Assembly (NCBI GenBank): GCA_015680685.1
Contig: MNCI01019084.1
Span: 124,001-188,000, forward strand
Source of the DNA: Gnetum montanum
Taxonomy: Eukaryota > Streptophyta > Gnetopsida > Gnetales > Gnetaceae
DNA length: 64,000 nucleotides
Direction: 5' to 3'
Within the stretch, counting starts at the first letter, position 1. Every line of letters begins with the position of its first letter. Positions 47,120-58,339 of the stretch are shown here, in pieces. A program made the position numbers and the translations under genes. The notes below the pieces were generated by a model. The model was not told the origin of the DNA and searched no databases. It saw nothing but the letters and a program-made list of their open reading frames with translations.

Positions 47120-49494
47120 CTTGCGGTTGTTAGAACTAGAAGTGGGTTGAATGTTTATAGCTCTCGTAGCATTACGTTGCTACAGTTGAGTGGGGAGTTC
47201 CCCTTGCATTGTTGGAGCAGGTGGTATGGGAACTACCGATGGAAGAGAGACAGATGGATTTGGAGGATGGAACGTATGTGGAGTATCTCCCGTAGGAGAA
47301 GGAGTCATTCTAAAGTATTCCTAAACTTGGTAGTGATGTTGGGGAGTTGTGTGACCCATAGAGTAACTTGGAGAAACCGGTTGCTACACATAATAGCCAT
47401 AAGGATTAGGTTTTTGGTAAGGGTATTGTTGTCTCAGCAGTGGCATCCCCCATGAATGTGGGTATTGCCACTGCTGATGCTGCCCAATGGGTTATGGTGG
47501 AGTTCCACTTGGGTAGTACGTTAATGGTTGGTGGAACTACCTTGGGTTACCTTGGGGATAAGGTAATATTTGGGGTGTCTACCATTGGTTAAGTCTCGGG
47601 TTGAGTGCATACGCCCTAGACTCTTGTAGATGTGAGATGATTGGACAAAATCCCTTAGGATGGTCATATTGGTAGATCTCACATCCATCATCATTGTCTA
47701 TGTCAGAATCCACAACCTCATCGGAGATAGTAATTTTCCCTTTACTCTTGTTATGTGAAGGGCCTAAATCTCTCCGATTTTTCTTATCTTTGTCACTACT
47801 TCATTCCTTCTTAGACTCCTCTACAATTTTTAGGATATTTTCAAGTCTAGAGTCTAAGGAATCCCACAATTGATCCACCTTAGTCGATACTTTGGTTATT
47901 AGTTTTTGAATTGGCAAGGTTTTCCTATTCACCAACTCTTCAAGTGGTGACTCATCCTCCTCATCACAAAATCTCACTCCCTTCTTTTGAAGGGGTGATC
48001 GCGGTTATATTCTACCATGCTCTCTCTTTTTCGTAGATCACCTTCTTCTTTGGCTACTTGCTCCAACAATTAATGAATTTTATGGGATTTAAGTTTTGAT
48101 AGTCTTCCTTGGGCATAAGTCCCAAGGGTTCTCCTAGTTTCATACCTTAGCCCATCTATGATGCGGTGAAGTTGGTCCTGTCGTGCATAACCATGGCCTG
48201 GGAAATGATGTAACAATGCATAGTATCGATCCATGGTAGCATCCAAGGGTTCATGATTACCTTGCTTCCATCCTTGGATCTACTTACATAAGTTAGACAC
48301 TCTGGAGTACGTTTGATACTTATTGTTAAATAACTCTAACATCGTACTCCACCTCCTAATGGTTTCCAGTTCTAAGGATTGGTACCAACTCTCTACTTCC
48401 TTGATGAGTGTCCTAGGAAATAGCTTTAGTTTTTGCCATTCATTTTCTATGTTCTACAAGGCACATGCATTGTGGAATGCCTGTAAAAGATTTTGCGGAT
48501 GAGCGTTGTATCCCCCTTCAAACCGAGGAATATTTTTCATATCTAAGCACTTGATCCGGCTATCTCTTTGATGCCTTGTTGGTATTCACACTGGCTTCAT
48601 TATATCTAGCATACTTTGGGTTGCAAGTAGGGGCTCATCATGATCATCTCTTTCATGACGTCTATGGTGTCTACATTGTTCCCTATTTTCCCTTCGTTCA
48701 TGCCCTTGTCCTCTCTCTCGACTCTCTCGTCAAGGTCTCTCATTTTGCCTACCTCTATCCTCACTATTATGCTCTTGATGGCTGTGCTCAAATGTGGAAG
48801 GAGAGGGTGAGTGGTGTGATGAAGTAGAATAAGAAGGAGAACCATCGCCATGACAATGTTTCTTACCTTCTCTTCGGTTGCTACAGCCCTGATCGTGATG
48901 ATAATCTAAGTGCCCATCCTTGTCATGTGTTGTTGTTTCCTCAATGAACAGTTGGCATTCACAGGGATCAAAACCAATGTTATGTATCGTGGAGCATAGG
49001 TTCTGATATCCCACCTCCTCACCATCATTAGGAGGGGGAACATCATTTGATAGAGAACCCATTATAATGGGTTCATCATCTCTGATTTTACTTAGGACAT
49101 GCAGGACCCCTTTGCCCTTCAACAGTGTATGATGGCTCTCCTGCCTTGAGTCTATTAAATGTTGTGTAGCTATGGGATGATAATCCCTTATGTTGAAATC
49201 ACCTACAACGTATTTAGCATAGAGTTGTGTCATGCCAATATGTGCCAAAGCACAGAGAAGCATGTTTGGGATTGACCGATCTGGAGGTAACATGATGTTG
49301 CCTTGCAAGTTTCTCCATCACAGCTATTCATCTTGATGGAGGATAAAGGTAAATTCTAGTATATACTCATTGGGATGGGTATATACCACTCGATATTGTT
49401 GAGGAACTAGCGGATTTTGTTTATGTGTTTTAGACTACCGACTGTGTCTTGTATGATCCCTAGGTGGTGAATTGTTCTTATGAGAAGAAGACAT
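47120..49494 (-). pseudogene. gag of nested element
   Basis: Begins MSSSHKNNSPPRD at 49494. The longest intact piece is 48730-49308 (192 residues: PNMLLCALAHIGMTQLYAKY, a His/Ser-rich linker and an Arg-rich end). Then come the capsid-like block with FHNAC near 48475, a Lys-rich coil, a broken knuckle (CEIYQYDHPKGFC, second Cys to Tyr) near 47680 and a Pro/Gln tail. There are multiple stops. It aligns end to end with element 1 gag. Confidence 0.75.
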
Positions 49495-49617
49495 TGTTAT
49501 TTATTGGTGTGATATTTATTCATTATATAATTTTTCATTTAATTAACCTTAAGGGTTTTTTTAAGCTCCTAATGGTGTGAGTGATCTCCTATGTTCTACT
49601 TAGTGCACAAACACTTA

Positions 49618-49637
49618 GTCTCCGGAAATGGCACCAA
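49618..49637 (-). other. Primer-binding site of nested element
   Basis: TTGGTGCCATTTCCGGAG on the minus strand, directly after LTR end CTCATCA. This is a tRNA-Asp-like site. Confidence 0.75.
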
Positions 49638-50473
49638 TGATGAGTGGTGAGGTACCCCTACACTCAACCATACAAATACAAATGTAGCACGTGCGATCCA
49701 GTTGAACTCTATGGACTAAGTGCCTAAATGCCTCATGAAACACTTAGGGTTAATCATTCATTATCTTCCCAGACTTACTTGAAGTTGTCACGATTGTATG
49801 GTTAAGTAAGTATGAGGTATATGATTTTTATGTCTTTTCTGTTTTATCTCCTATGCTGACAAGGTGAAGGGTGAAGAAACTAATTAACTAACTCTAACTA
49901 ACTAACTAAGCCTTAATTAACCTAGTGTTAGCATCTGTTCCCACTTACCATTCACACCCTGAACCAATGCAACCTTGGTTACCAAACACTAGTCGTTGCT
50001 GTGATCACCAAGCGTAACGCATGTGCTCGAAGTGGTCATACTGAGGCACTTAACTAGGAGAGAAGGGTAGAGAGAGATTCAATAACTAATAAAGCATTTA
50101 AATAACGAATAATAAATAATAGTAAATAAAATCCTAATTAGCCTAGTCCATGCACTGCAAGGTTTATCCAAGAAGTTCGTCTTTATTGTTGTACACAAAC
50201 TTGTGTTCAGGTACAATGTCTACTCGAATAAAGATCCATTCACTTTGGAGTTCCTACTGTGGGCACATGGAAATTAATCTATCTCTGGAGAGGTAAAACT
50301 GCCATAGTTTTGCTACAGTCTAAGCCTAGGATAAGAAACAAGGAAGAGCCACCTCTTATTTATAGACTTGGCGGTGCACCGCGATATCATGTAGTGCAGG
50401 GATGACATGATATCACATACGTGATATCGTGAGGGATGCGATATTGCGACTCATGCAATATTAAGTCCCATCA
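49638..50473 (-). mobile_element. 5' LTR of nested element
   Basis: 836 bp. On the minus strand it starts TGATGGGACTTAATATTGC and ends CTCATCA. TATA box at 50357-50364. U3 is about 110 bp and consists mainly of GATATC-like boxes (50380-50460). Confidence 0.85.
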
Positions 50474-50478
50474 ACTAT
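50474..50478 (+). repeat. Target-site duplication ACTAT (right copy)
   Basis: Matches 43417-43421 exactly. The outer gag sequence resumes directly after it. Confidence 0.85.
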
Positions 50479-50559
50479 CAACCACAATAGCAAAACCCAC
50501 AATCGTACATGTTGAAATTTTTTTTGTCAAGACCTTAAGGAAAATGAAGAACATAGAAT

Positions 50560-51620
50560 GTTGTGGAATGTGATGATTTTGCAAGGCATGAATGAAAACT
50601 CAAGAAGTAAGAAATATCATAGTAGAGACTACATGGGTAAGATAAGAGCATGAATAAGTGGGCTACGATTCAAATAAAGATGGTCAAAGGATTAGGAAGA
50701 AGCCAAATCAATAAGAGAAATCCTTAGGAACTAAAGCTCAAATGTTGAGAAGGCATCTCCAAGGAACAAAAGACGTTTTGGCTAAAATAAAGCCTTTCAC
50801 AAGAAAGAATCTTTCAAAAACAAGAGTAATCTCCTTTTACAAGAAGAGGCCTCCATAGAGATATCTCTTTAGAGACACCATTGTAGAATAAGACATCTCT
50901 CTATATTTGAGGAAAATCTCAGGTAGACATCCCAACTTCGAAGAAGATGTCTACATTAACTATTAAGTAGCTATTGCATGAATTTTGAGGTGTTTTTAGA
51001 AACTCTAATGCTATAAGAAGACTTCAAATTCTTGGAAATTTAAACAAGCATTAACAACATCAAAGTAATCATTGTCTATTCTATTCTATTGTACTTGTGT
51101 ACTTCATTTGTCATATCATTCACTTGATTATTAGTAGAACTATGCTTCAAAGTATAAGGATGTGTAATTTAAGTTACACTATTTCTTAATGTTTTTATTT
51201 CTCTCTTGTAGCCCTGTGGGGTTAATCTGCTTCTTGTGAGAAAGAATTAGAATTGAGCTTATTGGGAGCCTATGGGATTGAGTGTTTGTATAGCATTAAA
51301 ACACTCTAGGGCAAAGCTAAATTTTGTGTAAAGGTTGTGGGATCCTTGAAACCACATTCTAAGCTTGATTGGACCTTGTAGGATTGAGTTGTTTTGTAGT
51401 AAAGAAACACTTTGGAGTGGAGCTTAGAGCTTGTATAGGGTATGGTATCCTTTAACCACATTGTAGAGAAACAAAATATAGAGGTATTCAAGGAATCTAT
51501 CCTCTGAGTGTGGACTACCCAAGTTGAGAAACCATGTAAATTTTGGTTGTGGTTTTTTTGGTTGATCAATTTTTATTAAGAAACTTATTCAACCCTCCCC
51601 TCTAAGTCCTTAATCCTCAA
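50560..51620 (+). mobile_element. Possible copia-type LTR remnant
   Basis: Non-coding, with repeated GGATTGAGT...TTTGTAG...AAACACT segments (51270-51330 and 51380-51420). It ends CAACCCTCCCCTCTAAGTCC, the common 3' end of copia LTRs just before the primer site. It directly precedes a copia-like gag. The left end is not defined. Confidence 0.45.
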
Positions 51621-51659
51621 GTTGTATTGGATCTTGGTACTCTTTCATTTAATGTCAAC

Positions 51660-53608
51660 TTCAAGAGTGAACCATGGAGGAAAATCTTACATAAAGCCAA
51701 TAATTTTCAATGGGCTTGACTTTGCCTATTGCAAGGCATGAATGCAAGGCCTCTTTGAGTCTATGGAGTTTGAAGTCTGGGAGTCCATCCTCAAAGGCTA
51801 CACATTGCCCATCCATAGCACAACAAAGGCCATCAAGACCTAGAGTAAGTGGACACAAGAAGAAAGTGATAATTTTATGCATGATTATAAAGTAAAAAAT
51901 TTTTATATTGTGCATTGAATAAATATAGATTTCATAGATTAGTTAGATGTAAAACTTCCAAAGAAGTTTGGAAAAATTTAGAAGCTACCTATGAGGGAAC
52001 ATTGATAGTTAAGTAATCTAAACTTTTTGTCTTCCAAAGTGAGCAAGATAAACTTAGAATAAGAGAAGGTGAGAAAATAAACGATTATTTATCTAGGGAA
52101 AACTATTTAGTTGTGGTTATTAGGAGCATAGAAATGAACTTTCCTAAAAGTGATGTAATAAAAAAAATTATTAGAACTCTACAACCAAAATTTAGACCTA
52201 AAGTTATAGCCATGGAAGAAATTACTAATTTTTTAATTTAAAATTTGAAGAGCTCGAAAGGGCTATTATTGCTTATGAAATAAACCTCATAAGTGAAGGG
52301 GCTATAAAAGAAAAGCCTATTGCCCTAAAATCTACCTCTAAGAAAAAGGAACTTGCTGGGTAAGATGTAAATAGTGAAGAAGAACTAGAACTCCTATTTT
52401 GAAGGCTACAAAGGCTTATGGAAAAAAGAAATATGAGCTTAAATAAAAAAAGACCCAATCAATTCAAAGGTAAGGAAAGCGAAAATTTTAAATTCTAACT
52501 TTTATTCTTCTTCAATAGAATTTTGGACATGTGGTGCAAGAGGCCATGTGGCCTTCAAATGTTCTAGTAATGGTAGGTTGTAATGGAGGGACTAAATTGA
52601 TATGAAAATGAAAAAGAACAATTTCTAACATGAGCTAGGATGATGGTGAAAAAAGTGAAGAAGAGGTGGATGAAGCCACAAAAGATTCACATCTCGTTTG
52701 CATGGCTCTCATAGATGATAATGTTAGCATTTCACATGATGAATTTGAAAATGAGAAAGAGAGCTTAAACTTTTGTGCAATGAACTTTTATCGTTTCAAA
52801 ATTTATGCACAAAGATGAATAAACAAGTGAAAAACAAGGATAAAGACATTTCTTTATTAAATTTAAAGATTTTAGACCTCACAAAAGAAATCTCAAATGT
52901 TAGGTCTAAGAATGAAAAACTAACCAAGTTTAATGAGTAGGTTAAGGAAGAACTTGTAGATGCTAAACTTGTAAATGAGAGGTTGGTCAAAGAAAAGGAG
53001 TTCCTTCAGATGGTTCTTGGACAAGGAAGAAGTCCACATGATAAAATTGGACTAGGGTGTTACTCATAAGAAGAAGCATCTCCACAAATTTCATCCAAAA
53101 AAAAGGCTTCTTCAAAAGCTTAAGTACTAACAAGTACTACATTCCAACCAAGAGTAGCTCCAAGATTTTATCACTTTGACCATAGTATAGATGTTAGATG
53201 TTATTACTAAGATAGGTTTGGACATAAGAAATGGAATTAAAATTTAAAATATTATCACATGAACACCTAGTCATATAATAAGACTCATTGTTCTTACCCA
53301 AATGTATCAAGAAAGGAAATCTTGAAAGATCATAGAAAAAAAAGGACAGATAAAAAGGATAAGGAGGTTAAGAATGGAGAATCAAAAGGAAGGAACATGA
53401 AAATGAGGAGACTCTCTCGAAGAAATTCATGAGAGGGAGCCAATCCTTGGAAATTGATGAAGTTTGTATGGGAAGAAAAACCTCAAAAGAGGAATCTCAT
53501 TCTCAAGCATACTAGGCAACTTCATTCTCTTCAGCAAGAAAGGTAAGTAGAAGTAAGTTTTTAATTCATTATAAGTATCTTTTAAGACTATAATCCTTGG
53601 CAGCCATC
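51660..53608 (+). pseudogene. Ty1/copia-type gag (UBN2-like), decayed
   Basis: The plus strand reads FNGLDFAY, FESMEFEVWESILKGY, TSKEVWKNLEATYEGT, KIIRTLQPKFRPKVIAMEE and KFEELERAIIAYE, the pattern of plant copia Gag. Knuckle-like pieces are FWTCGARGHVAFKC (52525) and CYY-DRFGHKKWN (53190), each missing a Cys or broken by a stop. A coiled-coil part lies between (52740-53000). It is cut at 53608 by LTR E. Confidence 0.7.
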
Positions 53609-53829
53609 TGGAACACCACAAAATTTGGAGCTTAGTACTTTTCAAAAAAGAATCAAGTTAAGTCACGATGCTCCCCAGCATGACTAAAGCTTGAAAACCC
53701 AACAAACAGCTTCAAGTAGAGTCGAACCCAACGAGGAGTAGTTCCTTGGGACCCGACGACGATCACGACAACATCTGCAATCAAACCTAGCAACTTCGGA
53801 GCTTAAAATACTTAGTTTACACTAAGTAT

Positions 53830-54330
53830 GTATTCTCAACGTATACGCCTAACGTATACGCCTGATATTCACAGCGTATACGCCCCCAGCGTATACACCC
53901 TAGATTGCATCTACAGCATGTACACCCAGCGTACACGCCCAGCGTACATGCCTCACAAGTACGATCAGCCTCTACTACTGATGCATACACCTAGCATGCG
54001 ATCCCCGAAGACAGTATGGAAATAGCACTGTAGAGAAAGACTTGATACAAGGCAACAACTCATACGAATAGAGCAACCATCAACGTACATGCCCAGCGTA
54101 TATGCCCAGCAACCAGCAGCGTACACGCCCAACAACCATCAGCGTATACGCCCAGCATCCACAACGTATACGCCCAGCATCCACAACGTATACGCCCAAC
54201 ATCCACAGTGTATACTCTAAGTGTATACACCTAGTACATCCAGCGTATATGCCCTCCATGCCTAGCGTATATACCCAGAGTCTACGCCCGCCTGATACAA
54301 CGTATACACCCAGCGCATACACCCAGCAGA
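53830..54330 (+). repeat. GTATACGCCCAGC array in LTR E
   Basis: More than twenty degenerate units of GTATACGCCCAGC(G/A) in U3, as in LTR X and Z. Confidence 0.85.
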
Positions 54331-54417
54331 TGTAATATGTTGTACACTTGTAAATTTTATTCTTTTGCACCTAGTCAATGCGTCATGTGTCACCCAACCC
54401 ATGTCTAGCATCAAACC

Positions 54418-54427
54418 TATATAAAAA
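54418..54427 (+). promoter_or_regulatory. LTR E TATA box
   Basis: TATATAAAAA in CCTATATAAAAACCC, about 35 bp after CATGTGTCACCC, the decayed form of the CACGTGTC box in LTR X and Z. Confidence 0.7.
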
Positions 54428-54842
54428 CCCTAATTTTTCACTAGCACTAGGTCGGTTGGCAAAAATTGGAGAAAACTAGAGAGAAAAACAAAGACGCTGA
54501 GAACCAGAGCAAAGAACCTTGTACGCTGGACAACTCTGTACACTGAGCATACAGCCTCTACGCTGTGCCTACAGTGTGAACAAGCCCACAGTCATCCTTG
54601 CATCCACCAGGGCTTTTCGTCTACCATGTGTCAAAGCCATAACTGCGTTAGACCAGTGCATTGTAAATCTTATTTTGAAATAGCATTATTACATTTTCTT
54701 CCTAAAACCTATTACTATTTTGCATTAATTGTTGCATGTATTCTGTTTACGCTATTTTATGTTTACGCTCCGTTCACATCAGTTACGCTGTTTATGCTCT
54801 ATTTTACACTTGTTACGCCATTCACGTATAACCGACCGTATA

Positions 54843-55073
54843 TCACCTCAGTGTATGTTTGGGGAAATCCTTGCCTGATCCGCATGCGGACCACTCAAGG
54901 TACTCTACCTTTGTTAATTCTAGCTTTCCCTTAAGTGAAGGTAGGATCTTCTGTGCATGTTCGGAGATCTCCAGGTCTCTGTTTCCTTCCAGCTGAAGAC
55001 CGACGATTTCGGATGGTACAGAAATTGGCGCTAGGAGGGCATCCACAAAAATTTCAAGCTTAGTACTTTTCAA
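54843..55073 (-). pseudogene. Antisense C-terminal peptide in LTR E
   Basis: ALLAPISVPSEIVGLQLEGN, then HAQKILPSLKGKLELTKVEY and SGKDFPK. The residues LLAPI are encoded by the complement of the primer-binding site. It aligns with LTR Z and LTR X peptides. In this copy it is disconnected from exon 3 by a deletion. Confidence 0.6.
55026..55040 (+). other. Primer-binding site of E
   Basis: TTGGCGCTAGGAGGG, four bases after the LTR end. It resembles the TGGCGCTAGAAGGAGGG sites of plant Ty3/gypsy elements. The tRNA is not assigned. Confidence 0.65.
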
Positions 55074-55081
55074 AAAAAAAC
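55046..55081 (+). other. LTR-start filler at a deletion joint
   Basis: TTTCAAGCTTAGTACTTTTC here copies LTR positions 58355-58374 and is fused to intron 2 of the antisense gene. Exons 3 and 4 are missing. The joint lies in a run of A. Confidence 0.65.
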
Positions 55082-55102
55082 AACAAGCTTAAACGATCCT
55101 AC

Positions 55103-56471
55103 TTATCCACATAGTACACTGTGCTAGGAGGGTTCTGGAACAGCGTGTGCGCATGCACAGATAAAAACAAGTTGTTGTTGAGATAATCATGCCCCCACAG
55201 CAATTGGGCCCACACACGCTCTAATGGGTGTGTAGACCTAGGCCCGCTAGCAGAACCATCCTCGGTTACAAGAAGCCCCTTGTCAATGTCTTCCATGAAG
55301 ACCACAACACCCTCTGAGGCTTTCGACAACATGGCCTCAAGCATGCTCCGTGCCACTTGTTCGCTCCGGTGTGACCAGACAACCACCTTAAACCTGTCCA
55401 ACATGAAGGCTAGGAATTCACACGCCCCTTCTCTGAACCAGACCCCATTGTTGTCAATAGTCAGATCCGGGGTAGGTTCATCGGCCTTAATGAGGCCAAA
55501 CCACGTTAATACTACAACGAGCTCAACCACCAACAGAAAAGTTTCAGTGTCCCTGCAAGTAACCAAAATGCCATGGAAAATCAGCCATACATGAAAATGA
55601 CATGAAAAACAAAATTTCATATTATAGGCCAACACTTAGAAAAATTACTAACTATTTACGCTTGGCATATACGCTACCTAACCTAGCGTATACGCTGTCA
55701 AAAATTTTTTACGCTGTGCCTAACACGACGTATACATTGTCGAACAAACTATTTAGTCTCAACGTATACGCTATGAAAATCATCAGCGTATACACCGTAA
55801 ATAGCCTCCAGCGTATACGCTGTGCAAACAGTTTACACTGAACATTGTGCAAATAGTTTATGCTGAACGCCATGTAAACAGTTTACACTGAACACCGTGT
55901 AAACAATTTATGTTGAACATTATGCGAACAGTCAGTGTATACGCCATAAAAAACAGTCAGCGTATACGCTGATAAAATAATCTACACTTCATGCTAGTAA
56001 AATCGTTTATGCTGTGCATTGACAAAACAGATTACGATACAAACAACTTAGGCTATGTACAGTATACGCTCTACGCTCTAGAGACCCTCCACGCTGTGAA
56101 CTTACGCTTAGCGTATAAAAACCCTCTACGCTATCTATCTACGCTCGACGTATACGCCGAAATCCTCTACACTATCTGTCTACGCTCGGTGTATACGCTG
56201 AAGCCCTCTCTGCTACCGAGACTGTCTACGCTACAAAACATTTACAGAAGAAAATAACCAATAGAGGCAGGATCAGAGCTTACCTGTGTGACGATCCAGG
56301 CCACGATGGAACCCTTGGCCTGGGTAGACATTCCAGCATGGCCTCGCTCTCCTCCGTGAAGGTCAGGTCAAGTCCCTTCCTCCCCTAGCCTTCCACTTCC
56401 TTGCCTTTGCCCATCTCAGTGTCCTCTACGTTGGGATTGACAGGTTTACACTGAGGGTCAAAACTGCTCAT
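55103..56471 (-). pseudogene. Antisense gene E: exons 1 and 2 only
   Basis: Exon 1 is 56471-56284 (188 nt, MSSFDPQ start, one TAG at 56385-56387), with donor CACACAG/GTAAGC. Exon 2 is 55552-55103 (450 nt), open throughout. Both lengths equal those of copy Z. Exon 2 reads FREGACEFLAFMLDRFKVVV, WSHRSEQVARSMLEAML and HAHTLFQNPPSTVYYVD, the NIF-like domain, with ELVVVL at the nucleophile loop. Intron 1 (56283-55553) is full of GTATACGCT repeats. Exons 3 and 4 are deleted, so only a truncated product is possible. Confidence 0.7.
55640..56250 (-). repeat. GTATACGCT array within intron 1 of antisense gene E
   Basis: Degenerate units of AGCGTATACGCTGTGAAAA type. The same array is in intron 1 of copy Z (61280-61870). 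Confidence 0.8.
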
Positions 56472-56634
56472 GCCTACACTGAGCCTCTACGCCGAGGTCT
56501 AAGTCTCTACGCCAAAGCTTTGACCTCTACGCTCACGTTGAGCCTCTACGCCAAGTTGGAATCCCTACGCTCATGTTGAGTTGGAACCTTTTATTTTGAT
56601 CTTGTACTTATGCTCAAATGCTATGTTGTGTGTT

Positions 56635-56925
56635 GACTTGGATTCGGTGGAGGAGGAATGCATACATGCACTCGATTAGATCAAATGGTACCAAAAATAG
56701 CAATGACAACACCATTGGCATGACATTCATAAGCGTCCCATCAAAGAAGGTGACCTTGTACTTAAAGTCATTTGGGAACACCCGGACAAATTCTCAGCCA
56801 ACGGGGAAGGGCCCTACTTGGTCACCAAAGCATACAACAACGAGGCATTCAAGTTAGCTGATATGGAAGGAAATGAGCTCGCAAACCCAACCAATCACTC
56901 ATTCTTGAAACCGTTCCATATTTGA
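56635..56925 (+). pseudogene. Integrase C-terminal remnant (E)
   Basis: LDSVEEECIHALD, then RPIKEGDLVLKVI, KFSANGEGPYLVTKAYNNEAFKL and NHSFLKPFHI stop. It aligns with 29675-29958 of element G. The sequence just before (56590) is the antisense gene upstream region, so gag-pol up to integrase is deleted. Confidence 0.8.
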
Positions 56926-56944
56926 GTACAGGCTCAGGTACATG

Positions 56945-57320
56945 TGAGTCCTGACATCACGACTATAAACTAATACCACAGCTCATCCTGGAATCATGAT
57001 GGTAAATTGATACCATAGAGCAGTCCTGGACTCATGACTTAAAACTGATACCACAGTTCACCCTAGCATCATGACGGTAAACTAATACCACACAGTGTTT
57101 GCAATGACAATAAACTAGCACCTGTTTGATATGACAGTAAACTGCCACAGTCTCACTTGCCGAAGTCCGCTAAGACTATAAACTAGTTTGCCTCTTCACG
57201 GTCCGCTAAGACTGGAAACTGGCAATGTACTGTCCGCCATGACACTAAACAGGCAATGTCCAATGGGTCATGACATAAAACTAACCCATAATAGTCGGCT
57301 AAGACTATAAACTGGCAAGT
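56945..57320 (+). repeat. Minisatellite GACTATAAACTAATACCACAG downstream of integrase (E)
   Basis: About ten units of 30-40 bp with core (GG)TAAACT / ATAAACTGGCA, starting just after the integrase stop as in element G. Confidence 0.8.
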
Positions 57321-58324
57321 TCATCTCTGATGCTTCAATCGATGGCTGCATTCAAACTTCATCAGAATCGCTGCATCGCTCGCCATCAGCCAGTCTTAAC
57401 AACGTTGCCGCCATTCATATACAGTGCCTGAACTCTCATTCGATGCCTTTGTGTCATCAGTGGTTGTTTTAAGTCTAAGCTTGCTTATTCACTCATGGTT
57501 TCCTTGCCTTTTCAGAGTTGTGTTTGCAGGATGACACTCAGAGGTGCTCGTACAAGAATGCACTTCGTCATAAGTAGCAAGGTGAGACATTGTTCACAGC
57601 ACACATGACAAGACTAAATCAAACCATTTACTAGTACATCCCCATTTCCTAGTACATTTCCTATCTATTCATCAACATACTCTATTCTGATACACCCAGT
57701 ACACTCAAAACTTTGAGCATGTTTTTGCACACTTAACACTTTGAAGTAGTTGCAACACACAACATAACACTTGAGCATGAGTACAAGATCAAAACAAAGC
57801 TCCTTCCTTAAAAAAAAATCATCCCTTCCCATATAAAACACAAGACGGGACGGTAGTTGCCACAAAAGTAAACGCTCATGTCTAAAACAATCAAGAAACA
57901 TCCAGTTGCATGGTTTTGGCTCTCCGCCAATAGGTCCTGTTCCTCCAAAGAATGCAACACATCATCATGTGGCTTTGGTCTTGCTAGCAAGTCCTCTTCG
58001 ACACTAACTAAGAGTTTTTTTTTGCCAAAGGATGAACATCACATGCCTTGATTCCAAGTCTGCTAAATAATGGCTATCGACAAGGATCAACATGATACAC
58101 ACCAGAGCATCCCCTTTACCAAGCACAATCCCTTGGTCAGTTCCGAGTCCCCACAATCTCCATTTTCCTACTAGCTACAAATTTCACTTTCCCAATCCTA
58201 TGTACTACAGAACATGATGCGATGATATGTAGTCATGCAGCAAAGGACAAAGTCTTGATCGAGTTGCTTGTGTTGTTTTGCACTTCTTTGTCGACGCTTC
58301 TCGGGTTGATTCCTCCAAGCGTCA
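57321..58324 (+). other. 3' untranslated region of E
   Basis: No recognised domain. Ends at the polypurine tract after GTCGACGCTTCTCGGG, which has a counterpart before 31628. Confidence 0.5.
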
Positions 58325-58325
58325 A

Positions 58326-58339
58326 CAAAGAGGGGCCAA
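58326..58339 (+). other. Polypurine tract of E
   Basis: CAAAGAGGGGCCAA directly before TGGAACTCC. Confidence 0.75.

Larger units (their letters stand above)
43422..50473 (-). mobile_element. Nested gag-protease LTR retrotransposon, full length, non-autonomous
   Basis: Two LTRs (43422-44247 and 49638-50473) in minus orientation, with a primer-binding site and a polypurine tract. It has a perfect 5-bp target duplication and coding capacity only for gag and protease. It is inserted in the gag of the older element. The LTRs are similar enough for easy alignment but differ at many sites, so the insertion is not recent. RT, RNase H and integrase are absent, so mobility would need enzymes from a related element. 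Confidence 0.85.
53609..55021 (+). mobile_element. LTR E (5' LTR of deleted Tat-type element)
   Basis: Starts TGGAACACC and ends GGATGGTACA, 1413 bp. It is followed by GAAA and the primer-binding site. It holds a GTATACGCC array (53830-54330), TATA box at 54418-54427, and GCATCCACCAGGGCTTTTCG. The LTR interrupts the copia gag. The five bases before it are CCATC. Confidence 0.85.
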
